From Rhizobium sp. Q54 (GTDB lineage Bacteria > Pseudomonadota > Alphaproteobacteria > SMXS01), in the NCBI GenBank assembly GCA_945872035.1, contig CAMBYA010000144.1:1-6454 (forward strand): a DNA stretch of 6,454 nt. The letters run 5' to 3'. Positions within the stretch are counted from its first letter, which is position 1; every line of letters starts with the position of its first letter. The notes beneath the pieces are model-generated. The model had not been told where the DNA came from and ran no database searches. It was given only the letters and a program-made list of their open reading frames with translations. Of this stretch, positions 6,255-6,454 are shown piece by piece. A program made the translations under genes and the position numbers.

Positions 6255-6454
6255 GCGCGGCGCTGGAGGCGGCCCTCCGGGAACTGGCCGACAAGCACGC
6301 GATCGAGCAGGTGATCGCCGCCCATGGCCGCGGCATCGACCGGTCCGACAACGCGCTGATGAGCGGCTGCTACCATCCGGGTGCCAGCGTGGAATACGGC
6401 GTCTTCGCCGGCCCGGCGGCGGAGTTCTGCGCCATGGTGACCGGCGCGCCGCTC
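6251..6454 (+). CDS. Second SnoaL-like / NTF2-fold protein, partial (C-terminus outside window)
   Basis: Only the first 68 codons are visible. The start is GTG at 6251, sharing GTGA (6251-6254) with the stop of the preceding gene; no strong separate Shine-Dalgarno is seen, so re-initiation by the same ribosome is likely. DKHAIEQVIAAHGRGIDRSD (14-33) is the N-terminal NTF2-fold helix, followed by CYHPGASVEYGVFAG (40-54) and AAEFCAMV (55-62). The order matches the upstream protein: helix with a Gly-Arg-x-x-Asp-Arg core, HP turn, then AAEFC. The two are therefore diverged paralogues rather than a broken copy. The reading frame stays open with strong GC third-position bias to the window end. It could form a heteromer with its partner or act on a related substrate. 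Confidence 0.8.
   Translation, partial: MSAALEAALRELADKHAIEQVIAAHGRGIDRSDNALMSGCYHPGASVEYGVFAGPAAEFCAMVTGAPL

Overview
The window looks like ordinary chromosome from a GC-rich alphaproteobacterium. Third codon positions are strongly GC-biased, the genes have clear AGGAG-type ribosome binding sites, and xseA and purD are divergently transcribed from a very short shared spacer, an arrangement I recall from alphaproteobacteria. The genus cannot be fixed from the sequence alone; a non-phototrophic Rhodospirillales-like or sphingomonad-like organism is a guess.

Layout. Positions 1-1065 (minus) hold the N-terminal 355 codons of xseA, the large subunit of exodeoxyribonuclease VII, cut by the window edge. 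A 47-base spacer separates it from purD (1113-2378, plus), which encodes glycinamide ribonucleotide synthetase. Fourteen bases later comes a small exported-looking protein of unknown function (2393-2788, plus) with a D-x-D-x-D-G calcium-loop-like motif. Convergent to it is a stand-alone MOSC-domain protein (2823-3668, minus) with a GTG start. Across a 153-base divergent spacer is an APH/ACAD10-11-like phosphotransferase (3822-4892, plus). It is followed by ppa, the family I inorganic pyrophosphatase (5029-5565, plus). A 170-base leader with a strong hairpin precedes a SnoaL-like (NTF2-fold) gene (5736-6254, plus). That gene overlaps by 4 bases the start of a second, related NTF2-fold gene (6251-6454, plus), which runs off the window.

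How the parts relate. xseA, purD and ppa are housekeeping genes: DNA repair, purine synthesis, and pyrophosphate removal. The phosphotransferase suggests acyl-CoA or hydroxy-acid catabolism. The MOSC protein suggests molybdenum-cofactor or sulfur handling. The tandem NTF2-fold pair suggests a small hydratase, isomerase or cyclase activity, or a heteromer. Only this last pair is clearly co-translated.

I see no mobile element, tRNA, rRNA, CRISPR array or phage gene, and no gene-free stretch longer than 170 bases. The points most worth a second look are the tandem NTF2-fold pair with its structured leader and the small exported protein behind purD. I do not see a convincing new multi-gene system.
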